Source: Ophiura sarsii
Lineage: Eukaryota; Echinodermata; Ophiuroidea; Amphilepidida; Ophiuridae
DNA length: 64,000 nt
Direction: 5' to 3'
Assembly (NCBI GenBank): GCA_035610835.1
Contig: CM069449.1
Span: 39,229,098-39,293,097, forward strand
Shown here: positions 22,462 to 34,174 of the stretch, in pieces
How the letters are laid out: the number at the start of each line of letters is the position of its first letter
Numbering within the stretch: position 1 is the first letter of the stretch
Program-made: the position numbers and the translations under genes
The notes under the pieces: model-generated
The model's input: only the letters and a program-made list of their open reading frames with translations
Told to the model about the DNA's origin: nothing
Databases searched by the model: none

Positions 22462-23237
22462 TCATATTGTCATATAGTTCACACACTGCAACCCCCTTTC
22501 CATGGCTAATGGCAACGACAAATTTAGCGTATTTACCCGTTCCTTCTTTACTTCCTTTGGATGTACACCCATAACACAGTCCTCTGAGCGCTTCCGGTAT
22601 ATTCTTGATGTAGGTGCTCTCCTCTGGTCATGTGGATTTTGTTTATTACAAATGATACGCCATCTAAATAAAAGGCAACATCTGTACACCAAAATGTATG
22701 CTGTCTCCGTATCATTTTTTTGGCAAACTCACACGGCATTTCAAATCATTTTCTGAGAGAAGGCCTTTCTTTCTCGTTTGGTCAAAGCAATATACATGTC
22801 TGTGTAAAACATTGTTCATTGTCCGGATGGTAAACATCTGCCTGTGAAATTCCTGTAACAGTCATTAGGCGAGCAATCGCAAATGTCCCCTCCGATCTTC
22901 TTAATTTTCTTAGCTCACGCAGCATATAACGTTCTGTACGAGTCGAAAGCTTTCTCGTCCGACCTCCCGATCTTTGTACTCCTTGTGAATGCATATCAAG
23001 TCGACGTCTATTTTCAGGCTTAAAACGTCTGGGCAAATCTGATTTTGAACATCTTATCACACTGCTATGTGACATGTTGCACAATCTGCCTATTTTACGT
23101 GTTGACAGATTACCACGAGATCTTAGAAATCTTGAGTAAGCCCGATTTTCTGCAGGTAAAGGTCCGTGGAATACCATTTTCAAAAGAAGATGAGTGAGAC
23201 TGACACTACAGATGTGCGTGATGTCGATTGTAGTCAA
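22462..23237 (-). pseudogene. Tc1-like transposase, frameshifted relic
   Basis: The frame 23237-22782 has a helix-turn-helix region (NLSTRKIGRLCNMSHSSVIR) and a GGRTRKLSTR segment, as in the DNA-binding half of Tc1/mariner transposases. The frames at 22739-22548 and 22692-22462 continue with FYLDGVSFV, holding a catalytic-type Asp, then a NPHDQRRAP stretch in the neighbouring frame, all matching the DDE catalytic half. At least two frame changes make it inactive. Terminal repeats were not found. It would have been a nuclear DNA transposase; it is a possible past source for some TA-targeting MITEs here, but no terminal sequence links them. Confidence 0.72.
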
Positions 23238-23827
23238 CTGGTGTGATTATTCTTACAAGAAAATAAAGTATGTGGACTGTGCATCAGGTCAAAGGGTTGA
23301 AGTTCAAACAAGTATAAGGTCATTCATGCGCATAATTATTGAGATCATAATTCAAACAATTAACTAGCCATTCCTATGTCACCACATTATAAATAATTAT
23401 GCGCTGCCTGCTCACGTCAGCACTCATTAAATTGTACTTTTTGTCAAATGAAGTTGAAGATGTCGTGAAACATTGCTTGTCTCTAATTACTTTAGTTGAT
23501 TTGTAACTATTTATTACGTCGGATTGATCAGGTATTATATAAACTTATAGCTTTTGTACTGTTATAATAACGTTGAAATGTACTTTATTTTAGTTTTAAT
23601 AGATTGGCGAGGTAGCTACGTGAGCGGTTTACATCGTTGTGTATTAGTTGATACGAGCGCTATGCAAAAGCTGCATCGGGTGCACTGCGCGAGTTTTGTC
23701 GAGCGCTATGCGCGAGCCGTATGTAGCACACATCACGATAGTTATACGAACGTTGAAATAATGACTCAACTAATATATATCTTACACGTTATGATAACAC
23801 GTTTACACAATTGTTCACTGTGTAAAA

Positions 23828-24646
23828 GGCCCTGTCACACCATAGCGTATGGCCTGAACGTGGCCTGAACGTATGCCGACGTATTCAAAAAATAGCTCGA
23901 AAATTGTCAGAGTCCGAGAACGTCCAAGAACGTCCAACTTCCCAACGAATTGCGTCAACATCGGTGATGGAATGGACGTATCCATAGCGTATTAAACGCA
24001 TACATAGCGTATGACTAACGTATTGATAGCGTATCACTAACTTATAACAAACTTATGACAGCGTATCACAGCGTATGCGATCGGCGAGCGTATGACCAAC
24101 GTATTCGTAGCGTATGTCTGCCGTGCTCGACGTATCCTCAGCGTATCCTCGTCGGCGTACAACGAACACGTGACTTATGCCGTTGCAGAAATTGAGTTTC
24201 GTACACGGCGGGACAAGTGTTGCCAGTTCAAGTAAACGCAGCCTAGATGATAACTATTAAAATATCTAGAAGGGTAAATCCATATGTCCAACCTATAACT
24301 TAAGACGATTAACGTACCTCTAACGTATGTCAGCGTATGTCTAACATATATGTCAGCGTTTGTAAACGTATGTCTAACGTACCACGAACCTATCAGGAAC
24401 TTATGCAGAACGTAAGTTAAGCACACGTTAAGTACGTCGAGAAATTTTGAACATGCTCAATAATTTTTCGCGGGCTCGACGTGTTCCAAATTTTCACAAC
24501 GTATCACAGCGTGCTCTTAACGTTTACGACGTATCCCAAACTTACCCCTAACTTGTATCAGCGTTCACCAACGTACGCCAACGTATTTTTCGATATTTCG
24601 CATACGTTGTTATACGTTCAGGCGATACGCCATGGTGTGACAGGGC
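23828..24646 (+). mobile_element. ACGTA-rich TIR element, copy A (820 bp)
   Basis: Left end GGCCCTGTCACACCATAGCG and right end inverted (A)GCCCTGTCACACCATGGCG. The interior is packed with short degenerate units built on AACGTAT, CAGCGTATG and TAACGTACC. No coding. The right 210 bp (24438-24646) recur at 25252-25450. Confidence 0.78.
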
Positions 24647-24699
24647 TACCGTACAGCTAGCGCGCATTCGGCGTATTGGGAACTTATGGAGGGTTTGAG

Positions 24700-24966
24700 T
24701 ATATAAATAGGTCCCTTGAGTATCTCATCCTCACTTCTTCATTGTCTGTCGTGCTGAACACATCAACCCATCATCATACGCTACGAATATGCTACGCTAC
24801 GTTAAGTATACGTTAAGCATACGTTAGTCATCTCGCTTCCGCTCGCATACGCTGTGATACGCTGTCATAAGTATGTTGTAAGTTAGTGATACGCTATCAA
24901 TACGTTAGTCATACGCAATTATACGTTCAATACGCTATGGATACGCTATGGATACGTGACAGGGCC
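24700..24966 (-). mobile_element. ACGTA-rich element, inverted partial copy C
   Basis: Read on the minus strand from 24966 it starts GGCCCTGTCACGTATCCATA and follows copy A's 23970-24110 (TAGCGTATGACTAACGTATT and ACAGCGTATCACAGCGTATG). It then passes into sequence not present in copy A, including a TATA motif at 24702. Confidence 0.65.
24702..24710 (+). promoter_or_regulatory. Possible core promoter (TATAAATAG)
   Basis: A clean TATAAATAG followed about 28 nt later by a TCATCCTCACT stretch that could serve as an initiator. It lies between ACGTA-rich copies A and B. No convincing downstream frame exists, so this is only a sequence-level suggestion. Confidence 0.3.
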
Positions 24967-25450
24967 TTACACGATCGCCCGGCATAAGGTGAATACGTGT
25001 GAATACGTCGAAACTCGTTGGAAATACGTCAGGCATACGTTAGACATACGGCACATATACGTTATCAACTCGTTATCACTACGTTGGCTGTGCGTTTCCC
25101 CGTCAGCCTACGTTCATCAACGTATACCAACTTACGAGTAACGTATGAGTAACGTACCACTAACGTATGTCAGAGTATGTCAACGTATATTTAACGTACC
25201 ACAAACTTACCGGGAACTTATGCAGAAAGTATTATTCACCGTTGAGTACGTCGAGAAATTTTGAGCATGCTCAATATTTTTTTGTGGTCCAAATTGTCAC
25301 AGCGTATCACAGCGTGCTCTTAACGTAAACGACGTATCCCCAACGTACCCCTAACTTATATCAGCGTACACCAACGTACACCAACGTATTTTTCGATATT
25401 TCGCATACGTTGGCATACGTTGAGGCGATACGTTATGGTGTGACAGGGCC
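24967..25450 (+). mobile_element. ACGTA-rich element, right part, copy B
   Basis: Direct copy of the right half of copy A, ending TATGGTGTGACAGGGCC at 25450. The left terminus is replaced by the junction with inverted copy C. Confidence 0.7.
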
Positions 25451-25599
25451 TTTTAAGGCAGCGTAGACTGCAATGTACCATGTTCTCTTTATTGAACACG
25501 CGCATGTAATGAACAACAATTTTAGTTACTATCTCATTAATTCGGGGCCAAAATATCTAGCGCTATGCGAGAGCTGTATGCAAGCGAGTAGCGCGTGCT

Positions 25600-26811
25600 G
25601 TAACCAACGGGCTGGGCTGCCCATAGCTGTCCCAAAGAGTTGACTGTAGATTTTGCCTTTGAAGGTGGTGAGGATGAATTTGAGAAGTTGAACAACATCC
25701 TCGCTTGATAGGTGTAGTCGTGTTCTTTATTGTAGTCTCTCAGTACATCTTCTGTTCAAGGCGGCGTTTTACAATGGACAAAACCTGGTCAATAGGAGTG
25801 TTTGTAAATAAGCTTATAACATCGGGGGAGTTAAGAATGTCGTCTTCCTCTATGACCAGTTCCGCTACTTCTGAGGCTAGATGTTGTGAGTTCTTCACAT
25901 GATGCTCTGTATTGCCCACCAGACCGCTTAGTATATCTGCCAACCATCGCGATGTACTGTAGCCAATAGGGTTAGTGTAATCGACTATGGGGCGTAGTGG
26001 TGTGTTTGGTTTGTGGATTTTAGGCGTGCAATACAATCGAGGAATATTCTCCGCAGTAGGATATAACGATTTGTATTTAGTTTCCGAGATCTTACCTTCC
26101 TTTTTGAGGTTTGAAAGGATGGCTACCAATTTGCGTTTGTATTTCGGTGTCGGGTCATCCTTTAACTCACCGTACGTATTCTTATCTGATAGCATGGCAT
26201 GTACTTTCTCCTCATAATTGTCCCGGTCTAGAACACATGTGGCTTTTCCTTTGTCTGCCGGAAGGATGATTATGTCTGCTTCTTTTTCCAGCACTGAAAT
26301 AGCTTTACGTTCCTCTTTCGTGACATTAGTTTTGGGAGGTTTTGATGATTTTAGAACGCTAGCAATTTTCGCTCGAAGCTGTGTACTCTCCGACTGGGGC
26401 AAATGTTTACAGGCCATCTCGGTCGCGGGCGAGAACAAATTCCTCTGCACATACATCTTTTGGCGTGATGGCAAAATTGAGGCCTTTCGCGAGCACACTG
26501 GTTTGAGCATTGTTAAGTTTATTTTTGAGAGGTTTACAACATATTTTTTCAGCTGTGTACCTGAGAGATCCGGTGTCGAATCGGCGGGATTTTTTCTCTT
26601 TGCGTCGGTTTTTTCCGCTAGCTTTTTCAACTTCAAAACATGGCGGCTTTTCAATTCCGCATACGTAGCCTCTTTTACGGTCGTTATACGATTTTGGATT
26701 TGATTTGTGTGCAGTAATACTATTCATACTATATTGCACTTGCAGTTGTTGTTGACTTCGCGAAATCGATGAAAATCCAGTGAAAATTGTAACTCTCGCA
26801 ATATACGACAA
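25600..26811 (-). pseudogene. Penelope-like element reverse transcriptase, broken
   Basis: The N-terminal motif LNNAQTSVLAKGLNFAITPK (frame 26811-26407) is typical of Penelope-like elements. After a frame change the 26654-25740 frame gives IIILPADKGKATCVLDRDNY, YCTPKIHKPNTPLRPIVD and DVISLFTNTPID, the RT1-RT3 region. After a further frame change and stop near 25740 the sequence continues in another frame with YSQLFGTAMGSP to about 25610. The catalytic DD motif, thumb and GIY-YIG endonuclease are absent. So the copy is 3'-truncated and carries at least two frameshifts. It retrotransposes no longer. Confidence 0.87.
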
Positions 26812-28044
26812 GCTTCCAATACACAGCTCGTCGCAATCTCACAACTACATGCGCGGTTTTAAGTACGTGTGGAATTGTGAACTGCGCATACGCGAGATAA
26901 TGTTCCTATGACCAATATGTATTACTGAAAATAATGATGCCCCGGGTAACAAGCATCCTGGTACGCCCATGATCATATTATTTACTCATTTCACGTTTGC
27001 ATTATGTATGCTCGTCATGGGTGTTACGATGAATTTATAAACAGCATAAATATAGTAGCGCAACTGATTACTACTGGCACATTCTGACGATGAACTTTAA
27101 AAAAACCAGCCAAATCTAGTAGCGCAATTCATTAACATTTATGCTTGCGGCGACTAATGAAATTGTCCACCAATTTTTAGCGCCCGGATTAAAACCGTTG
27201 TTTGCGTAAATATAATATAGGCACGACATATTTGGTTGTCATCAACATAAACATCCTAGCATGCTTTCTCCAGCGGCATAGCGAAACACGATAGCACGAC
27301 AGATGATAAATATATGGGTACAATCTAATGATAGCTTGTAAAATCGCTAACGTGTTCTAACGTAACTTTCACTGTATATGTCAGGGCTACGAAATTCGCG
27401 GGAACGCGGGAACGGCGTTCCCAGACAGGATTGATGAGTCGCAGAAAATAATCAAATGAAAAGATTAACAAAATACTCGTAGGTCTAACTGTAAAAAAAG
27501 AAATAATATTTAGTTGATTATGTAAAGTCACTCACTTTGTACTGTTTCTATCCGGCTTTTCAGAATGTTTAAAATATTGGATAAACTGTCCATGAGGCCT
27601 GAATTCTGAAGTCCCACCTCCGTTTTGTCCCCCAAACAATCGAAAATGTTGACTTTTAATATCAAAATTACTTCAAATTAACTGAAACTATTTTCAAAAC
27701 AAATTAAGCTAATTTCAAACAATTTTGACATCAAAACCCTATTTTCTAGCGCACTTCGCGCGTATTATACCCCAAAAGTGTTCTCTGCCAGCCAAGAGTT
27801 TGTTCTTGTACCCAGCCCCCACATTTGAAGCTGGTGCATCCACTGGTTACTGTCTACCGCTAAGGTAACCTCGATCGAGAGCTATCGGGGAGGCGAACCT
27901 GATTAACGACACAGTTAAAGTTGTATGTGGAGTAATCTCGCAGACAATTATTCACTTATCAATCAAAATAGTTTCCAAAAAGAAAATATTGTTTCGCTGC
28001 CCTTCACAGTCGTGGCCCTAAGGCCAAATTGCATGAAATTTACA
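26812..28044. other. No gene seen
   Basis: No supported gene. TAGTAGCGCAA occurs at 27053 and 27118. 27600-27780 shares sequence with 8760-8830 and ends in a GCGCACTTCGCGCG hairpin. Confidence 0.42.
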
Positions 28045-28045
28045 T

Positions 28046-28226
28046 GATAAAAACATCGAAAAACAAGACAAGGAACTTATTAATTAATATAAAAGAGAAT
28101 ATTGCACATTATAGATTAAAACATCAACAATATGATATGGTATAAAACATTGAAAAACGCCGAAGAACAAGGCAAGGTAATTAAGTTATTAATTAATATA
28201 GAAGAGAATATTGCACATTATAGATT
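28046..28226. repeat. About 105-bp tandem duplication in a LINE 3' UTR
   Basis: The sequence from AAAACATCGAAAAACAAG to ATTGCACATTATAGATT recurs once with small changes. It lies just 3' of the minus-strand LINE at 28301-29098. Confidence 0.7.
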
Positions 28227-28300
28227 TTTTTTTTAAATTGCATTATGTACATAGCAAATACCATTATAAAAATAGAAGTGGGTGCAGAAAATTCCTGGGC

Positions 28301-29098
28301 CTATTTATTTAAAAGCTGCACAAAATACGGCACAGGACTGTTTTTGAACCTATTATTCCTGGCTGGCAGCTGAGAAATCTCACTATTATTGCGTAAAATA
28401 CGACCATGGCACTCCCCTCTGGTAGGCGGTATTAGGGAACTGGTGCGATTTGATTTGGAAAGCCCTTCGGCAAACCTAAGACAGTGCCCTTCACGTCTAC
28501 CAGAGAGGGTGTCAAATTTGCAAATATTGAAAGCATCCTCGTAAGAAGTATAATTACGGCCAAGGATTTTTCTGCATGCCCTTTTTTGAGTTGATTCTAT
28601 TTGTTGAGACTGAGTAGCTGAAACACTCGAGTGCCATACCACATCGGCGTACTCAAGAATTGGTCTGACATATCCACTATATACAACACTGAGCTCATCT
28701 TTGGTGAAACCGAAACGTTTTAAAGTCCGAAGCATAAACAAACGGGAATTAGCTTTTTTCAACGTACTGTCCACCTGGACATCCCATTTAAGGTTGTTTT
28801 GGACATGTTGGATGCGCACACCAAGAACTTTAGCTTCAGTGACATATGCAAGTGGTTTAGTACCAATTCTTAAGTCGCGTAGTGGTGGTGGTTGTTTTGA
28901 AAAGGCAATTTGGAGTCCTTGGCACTTAGTGGGATTTAATTTCAGGTTGTTGTCCGAAGCCCATTTTGTAAAATTGTCAAGATCATCTTGGATTGTACTT
29001 GTTTGGTATCCATTATAATTTTCAGCGAAACTCAAATCATCAACATACTTCAGACATTTACTCCCAGAATTAAGTGCAGCATCATTAATTAAAATCTG
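28301..29098 (-). pseudogene. LINE reverse transcriptase, C-terminal half
   Basis: The frame contains KCLKYVDDLSFAEN (a YVDD catalytic box near 29045), then DNNLKLNPTKCQ, LGVRI, GYVRPILEYADVVWHSSVS and a QKRACRKILGRNYTSYEDAF block. This is the order expected after RT motif V in CR1/Jockey-group LINEs. The frame is open to a stop at 28301. Upstream it ends near 29098 at a duplicated ATTGCAGCATCATTAATTAA, so the copy is 5'-truncated. No ATG start is implied, since the reading frame continues upstream of 29035. Confidence 0.83.
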
Positions 29099-29597
29099 AA
29101 ATCCATAATTGCAGCATCATTAATTAAAAATCTGAAAATCATAATTGGGATGGGACGTTTACGTAACAGGACAGCTCAGAATTGGTGTTTATTGCTTCGT
29201 TCGTTCAGAAGTTAGCACTTTCGTTATCAGTGGTTATCAACATAATCGGTTATCATCCAAGTCTATGAATAAGAATCCAAGGGCACAGCAAACATACTAA
29301 ATGCAACCTTTCACTCAAAATTTTACCTAGTGGTTTTTATTCCAAATAATAACTAATATATACGGCACCGATTCTGGCCAGCGAGGCCAGTTTTTTAGAA
29401 GACCCTGTTTCATTATTTGGCAAACCCAAAACCTTGATTACATTTGATATCAATATTTTAACGATAACATAATATTTAATTTCTAATATAAATCACAACA
29501 ATTAAATCTCTAATCAACCATGATAACAATAATTTAATTTACTCGACCAGCGAACACACCTCTCGACAACCGCAACGTACTACATAATGTACATGTA

Positions 29598-30123
29598 CAG
29601 TCCTCAAAAGAAGTAACTGACCAGGTAATAAATATACTCTTGACTCCAAAACTATAGCTCCTACGTAAATATATTAAATTATAAAGTTGTAAGGAAATCT
29701 CTTTTCTTCAATATTAAACATTGTTCATGAAGATCGGTTAATAATTGAGAACACTACATTGATAAGGATAAAACAAAGTGCAGTTTACATTTTCACACTT
29801 GGGTTTTGAACACACTTGGGTGTGACAGGTGTGTGTATGGGCTGCATTGATCAATTGAAGCATCCCCAATCCTCATTTGATTATCAACCCGTTAGTTATC
29901 GCTACCAGTTAATCAATAATCTGCCTGTTGCTAGTCCGAGGCTGCGTGTCGACGAACAAAATATTAAAATGAAAAACTGACATTCAATCTTCACGTGTAA
30001 TATCTCAAATTGAAGAGAAGAGATTTCCTTATAAATTTATAATCTAATATTTGTACGTAAGAGCTATAGTTTTGGAGATGAGAGCATATTAGTTACCTGG
30101 TCAGTTACTTATTTTGAGGACTG
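29598..30123. mobile_element. 526-bp long-TIR MITE (TA target)
   Basis: CAGTCCTCAAAAGAAGTAAC at the left and inverted CAGTCCTCAAAATAAGTAAC at the right, with arms of about 120 bp, flanked by TA (29596-29597 and 30124-30125). A second left end lies at 21682. Confidence 0.82.
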
Positions 30124-31444
30124 TAAATGAACACGTACATGTAAGGGTATCTATTGGATTGTATTGTAAAAGCAATTACAATCCTGAATTGTGCAACGGT
30201 CAACATAATCGATGACATTTCTTTTTGTTAGTGGTAACCGGTGACCCTTTTAGGAGGCAGATCGCGAAGCGAGCTGACTCCTTCTTCCATGGGTTTGCCA
30301 ACATGACGAAATTATGGTATTTCTAGATATAGATCATGGCAGCCATGTTTATTTGTAGTACCAGAGCAGATTTCTCTCACCTTCTCTGGTCATACAATAT
30401 TGTCTATATGTCACATTTATAAAATACATGTATGCTGCTTTATATTTCAACAGTACCCACAGTCTGTGATGGAGTCAGAGCTGTGTTTGTTTAGTGTGTT
30501 GATGTTCTCCCAACATAGAGACATATTAGGCTATATTAAAAAATCTTTTGTCTCAAAGCTCTTCAGTTTTTCAAAACCTAATGCGGAATGCGGGTTTTTT
30601 AAAGTTTTTTTAAAATTTTTAATAAATATAATATATTGAAATCCTGTGACCTATCGTATTTAAAATGAAAATCGGTGAAACTTTTGGATTTTTATTTTTT
30701 TTAAGAAAAAAAAAATAGAAAAAAAAAATCTTCTTCTAACGCACATCAATTAACTAGCGCGCGCGGGAGCTTTGAGATATTTTTTTAATATAGCCTTAAT
30801 CTTGTATGACTAGACGCTTGTTGGGTGGTTTTCTATATGGAGAGTTGTGGAGGGGTGAGTTGGTGAATTGGTGTGATTTTTTTGTTTCGAGTTATAGATT
30901 GAGTAAATATAGCGTGAAATGGAGTGTGTAGGGTGAGTTTAGTGTAGTGAGACAGTACTATTTTTAGACGGTGTTTTTTTGTTTTGTTTTTTGTTTGTAA
31001 TATTATGGAAAATACACCCTTTCCCTGGTTTTTGGTATGATTTAAATTGCTTACCAGTTCAGAAAATGCTTATTACAAAATTGTGTATTTTTCTCTTAGA
31101 CTGCCTCCATTCCATTCTCTAAGACTGCCTCCATTCCATTTAATGGAATTTGTGTGTAGATAATGGACGTTTCTAGTGGTAATCGATTATGTTGACCTTA
31201 CACGCCTTAGACTTCGGGCAGTGCGTTCGAAGGAGCGTAAATCTAGAAACACATTTGTTGATTAATCGTACACACTAATATGTATAATAACCTGTTGGTC
31301 TTATATATCAACCAATTTACGTGAATATATAAACAATCTATGGATCAAATTAGTTCAATAATGAGTACACAATAAACTTATATCAATATCGCTATCATTT
31401 TCAATAGGCCTACCATCAATTATCATTATTCTCATGGTCGTTAT
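30124..31444. other. No gene seen
   Basis: GGTCAACATAATCGAT at 30197 is inverted at about 31176, a possible old TIR pair. A 30-bp unit (AGACTGCCTCCATTCCATT) is repeated twice at 31098-31142. Otherwise AT-rich, unrecognised. Confidence 0.45.
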
Positions 31445-31689
31445 TGTAGTATCCTCATGTTACCGGACACCGCGTATCGGACGATGATACCTGGCATCTG
31501 AAACTAGACACTTGAACTTTGACATGATTGTCCGAGCCACGTGGACAGGCAGAACTCTATAGTGCGTGGTCAAGATAAGACGCTTATACAATGGTTACTT
31601 AGAATAGAAATAAAGGATTACAAGTAATTCTCTGAGTGAGGCTCCCATATTTATTTGTGTACATCTACTGCGTGAATAAGAATATTACA
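31445..31689 (+). repeat. 5' LTR (245 bp)
   Basis: TG...CA ends. Contains AATAAAGG, a likely poly(A) signal, at about 31610. Uninterrupted, so it serves as the empty site for the MITE in the 3' LTR. Confidence 0.9.
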
Positions 31690-31690
31690 C

Positions 31691-31703
31691 TGGCGACGAC
31701 GGA
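31691..31703 (+). other. Primer binding site candidate
   Basis: TGGCGACGACGGA one base after the LTR; position and TGG start fit a tRNA primer site. Primer tRNA not identified. Confidence 0.6.
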
Positions 31704-33202
31704 TACGAAATCGGACTTATAAGCGACATTCTATGGAGTAAAAGATGATTACACTTGGTGGACGATTGTGTTGTCCGGGGTGTTGTCTTGCTGCTGCTGT
31801 AGTACAACACGTGTAGCGATGTAATCATGGCCGGAATGACTGGTGCACGGATAAACCAGCTGAAAGACCCGCCAGACAGAAGGAGGAGAGAGTGTGAATG
31901 GCCGCGCGGCGCTGTGTGGTATTTTTGATTAGTTACTATTTTGTGTAAAACTCTTTCGTAACCAAGCGATCTTCGTTGACAATATAATGCTTTGTGAACT
32001 TCAATTCTTCGTGATAACTCTGTGTGAAATAAACATTCGTCGTGGATAACTCTGTGTGAAATTAACATTCTTCGTGGATATAAATCTTCGTGATAAACTC
32101 TGTGTGAAATTAATATTCGTCGTGGATAACTCTTCGTGATAACTCTGTGTAAAATTATCATTCTTCGTGGATAAGTCTTCGTGATAACTTTGTGAACTCA
32201 GCAGTCTTCATGGATATAAATGTTTGTGATAACTCTTCGTAAAATGTGAAACCATTCTTCGTGTATAAATCTTCGTGAAGCCGAATGTTCCTGATATTAG
32301 TATTCGGGTATGGAAATCTTTGTGATGCTAGAATGTATATATGTGTGTACATGTACCCAAGCGTTATAGCACTTTGGGGAACATCTTGATCGTCGTGATA
32401 TTCTTCGTGGATGTACATCCTTGTCATGTTTGTGAAACTGAATCTGACTATTTTCTTCGTGATTTACAACTCCTTAAAGGCACATTAAGTGGTGTTGAAA
32501 ATTTTAAATGTTTAAAATTTTACTTCAGAATTCAAGATGAACATTAAAAATGGCCATTACTGTTGTTTCTACTAGCAAAAACACAGCAAAACTTGATTAA
32601 AACAATATCATCGCTATTTATTGAAAAACGCCCTCTGTGCAAATATGGTTCGCGTTATGTATCACGCGTACTGCAGGGGGATACTGTCGGACGTAAAATG
32701 CTCTTCCCGCGGGACGAGCATTTTTTGAATCGACGTTTTCTTGTACATAAAGAGCTGATTTTTCTTAATCCTTATAGGTGTAAGTTCATACATGTAATAC
32801 GATTATAAAAATATACTAATCACAGATTTAATCATAATTGAGGGCGCATCCTCCAACACATCTCTTAGTGCCCCTTTAAGCTTAATAGTGGACCGGAACA
32901 TTTCGTGGTAAATCGTTTGCACATGAACTTTCTTCGTGAATCGATTACAGCCCTTAATAGTGGACATGAACTTTCTTCGTGAATCGTGATACTGATATAT
33001 CCTTTAGTAGATACCTCTTTGTGATGATTTCTTCGTGGAGCTATTCTTGGTAACATTACAATGACATGATGACTGTGTTATTATATTCTACTGTGACGCG
33101 TGATTGTTGGAATCTCATTATTATTAACTGTGTGAACTATAATCTTTGATTGGTATTGATATGTTTACTCTTCTCAAATAATAATAGTTAAATGCACTTT
33201 TT

Positions 33203-33217
33203 GGAAAAAGGGAGGGA
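33203..33217 (+). other. Polypurine tract
   Basis: GGAAAAAGGGAGGGA immediately before the 3' LTR, as required for plus-strand priming. Confidence 0.85.
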
Positions 33218-34081
33218 TGTAGTATCCTCATGTTACCGGACACCGCGTATCGGACGATGATACCTGGCATCTGAAACTAGACACTTGAACTTTGACATGA
33301 TTGTCCGAGCCACGTGGACAGGCAGAGCTCTATACAGGGTGTCTCAGAAAAAATTACAACGCTCCTTTATGTGATCGTAACTTCCAAAATATTAATCAGA
33401 ATAGAAAAATTTAAACAGCAAAATTAAGTCTAATTAGTTGGCTATAGTTTTTAAAAAACCCGCATTCAATTCAGCTCAGTGGTTATGGAGAAATAAGCGA
33501 TTATATAGAGGTAGGTGGAGAACCCTCCAATCCAAGTTTGCGTAAAAATTGCAACTTTTATCAAGTTTTAAACCTCAGTGGAAATTAATCACGATAACTT
33601 GCATGTGCAATATTATGTTGAACTTGGTTAGCAGCTGGCATATTAATAAGAATTACAAACAGAGAACATTAAAAAGTTATGATCATTATCTTCGCGAGAA
33701 ATATCGATTAATTTCTTGTGTGTGCTGTCTGAATCACCCAATTTGAGCAAACTTGGATGGAAGGGTTCTATACCTACCTTTACGTAATCGCTCATTTCTT
33801 CGTAACCACTGAGCCGAATCGAATGCAATTTTCTCTCAATTATAGCCAGCTAATAGGACTTTATTTTGCAATTTAAATTTTCTGTTCCGATTATTATTTT
33901 GGAAGTTACGTTCACGAAACGGAGCGTTGTAATTTTTTTTGAGACACCCTGTAGTGCGTGGTCAAGATAAGACGCTTATACAATGGTTACTTAGAATAGA
34001 AATAAAGGATTACAAGTAATTCTCTGAGTGAGGCTCCCATATTTATTTGTGTACATTAACTGCGTGAATAAGAATATTACA
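33218..34081 (+). repeat. 3' LTR, interrupted by a MITE
   Basis: Matches the 5' LTR at 33218-33334 and 33954-34081. The MITE between has duplicated the TA of CTCTATAGTG. Confidence 0.9.
33335..33951. mobile_element. 617-bp long-TIR MITE nested in the 3' LTR
   Basis: Left CAGGGTGTCTCAGAAAAAAT and inverted right CAGGGTGTCTCAAAAAAAAT, flanked by TA (33333-33334, 33952-33953). The inverted arms run about 230 bp (shared GCTCAGTGGTTA, GGTAGGT, CATCCAAGTTTG). No transposase. A partial relative precedes the gap at 2391. Confidence 0.9.
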
Positions 34082-34174
34082 GTTATAATAACAGTAAATT
34101 GTGCGTATGAATTTGTACAACTTGTTTAAACTTCATTTGAAAGTCAACTATCTACTAGCTAATTTAACCATTAA

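Larger units (their letters stand above)
31445..34081 (+). mobile_element. Non-autonomous LTR retrotransposon (TRIM/LARD-like), complete
   Basis: Two LTRs beginning TGTAGTATCC and ending AATATTACA, a 5-bp target duplication GTTAT on both sides (31440-31444 and 34082-34086), a TGGCGACGACGG primer-binding-site candidate right after the 5' LTR and a GGAAAAAGGGAGGGA polypurine tract right before the 3' LTR. The 1.5-kb interior has no gag or pol; instead it contains imperfect repeats of TTCGTGGATAACTC and TTCGTGATAACTCTGTG (31990-32290) and a 55-bp duplication at about 32920-32980. The LTRs differ at only three positions I can count, so the insertion is recent. It must have used proteins from another element. 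Confidence 0.9.

Noticed and set aside
25987..26703. Plus-strand frames of 76 and 161 codons
   Set aside because: Antisense shadows of the Penelope-like reverse transcriptase.
31685..32427. Minus-strand frames with repeated ISHRV/ and HEE-type words
   Set aside because: They are antisense readings of the tandem repeats in the TRIM-like element.
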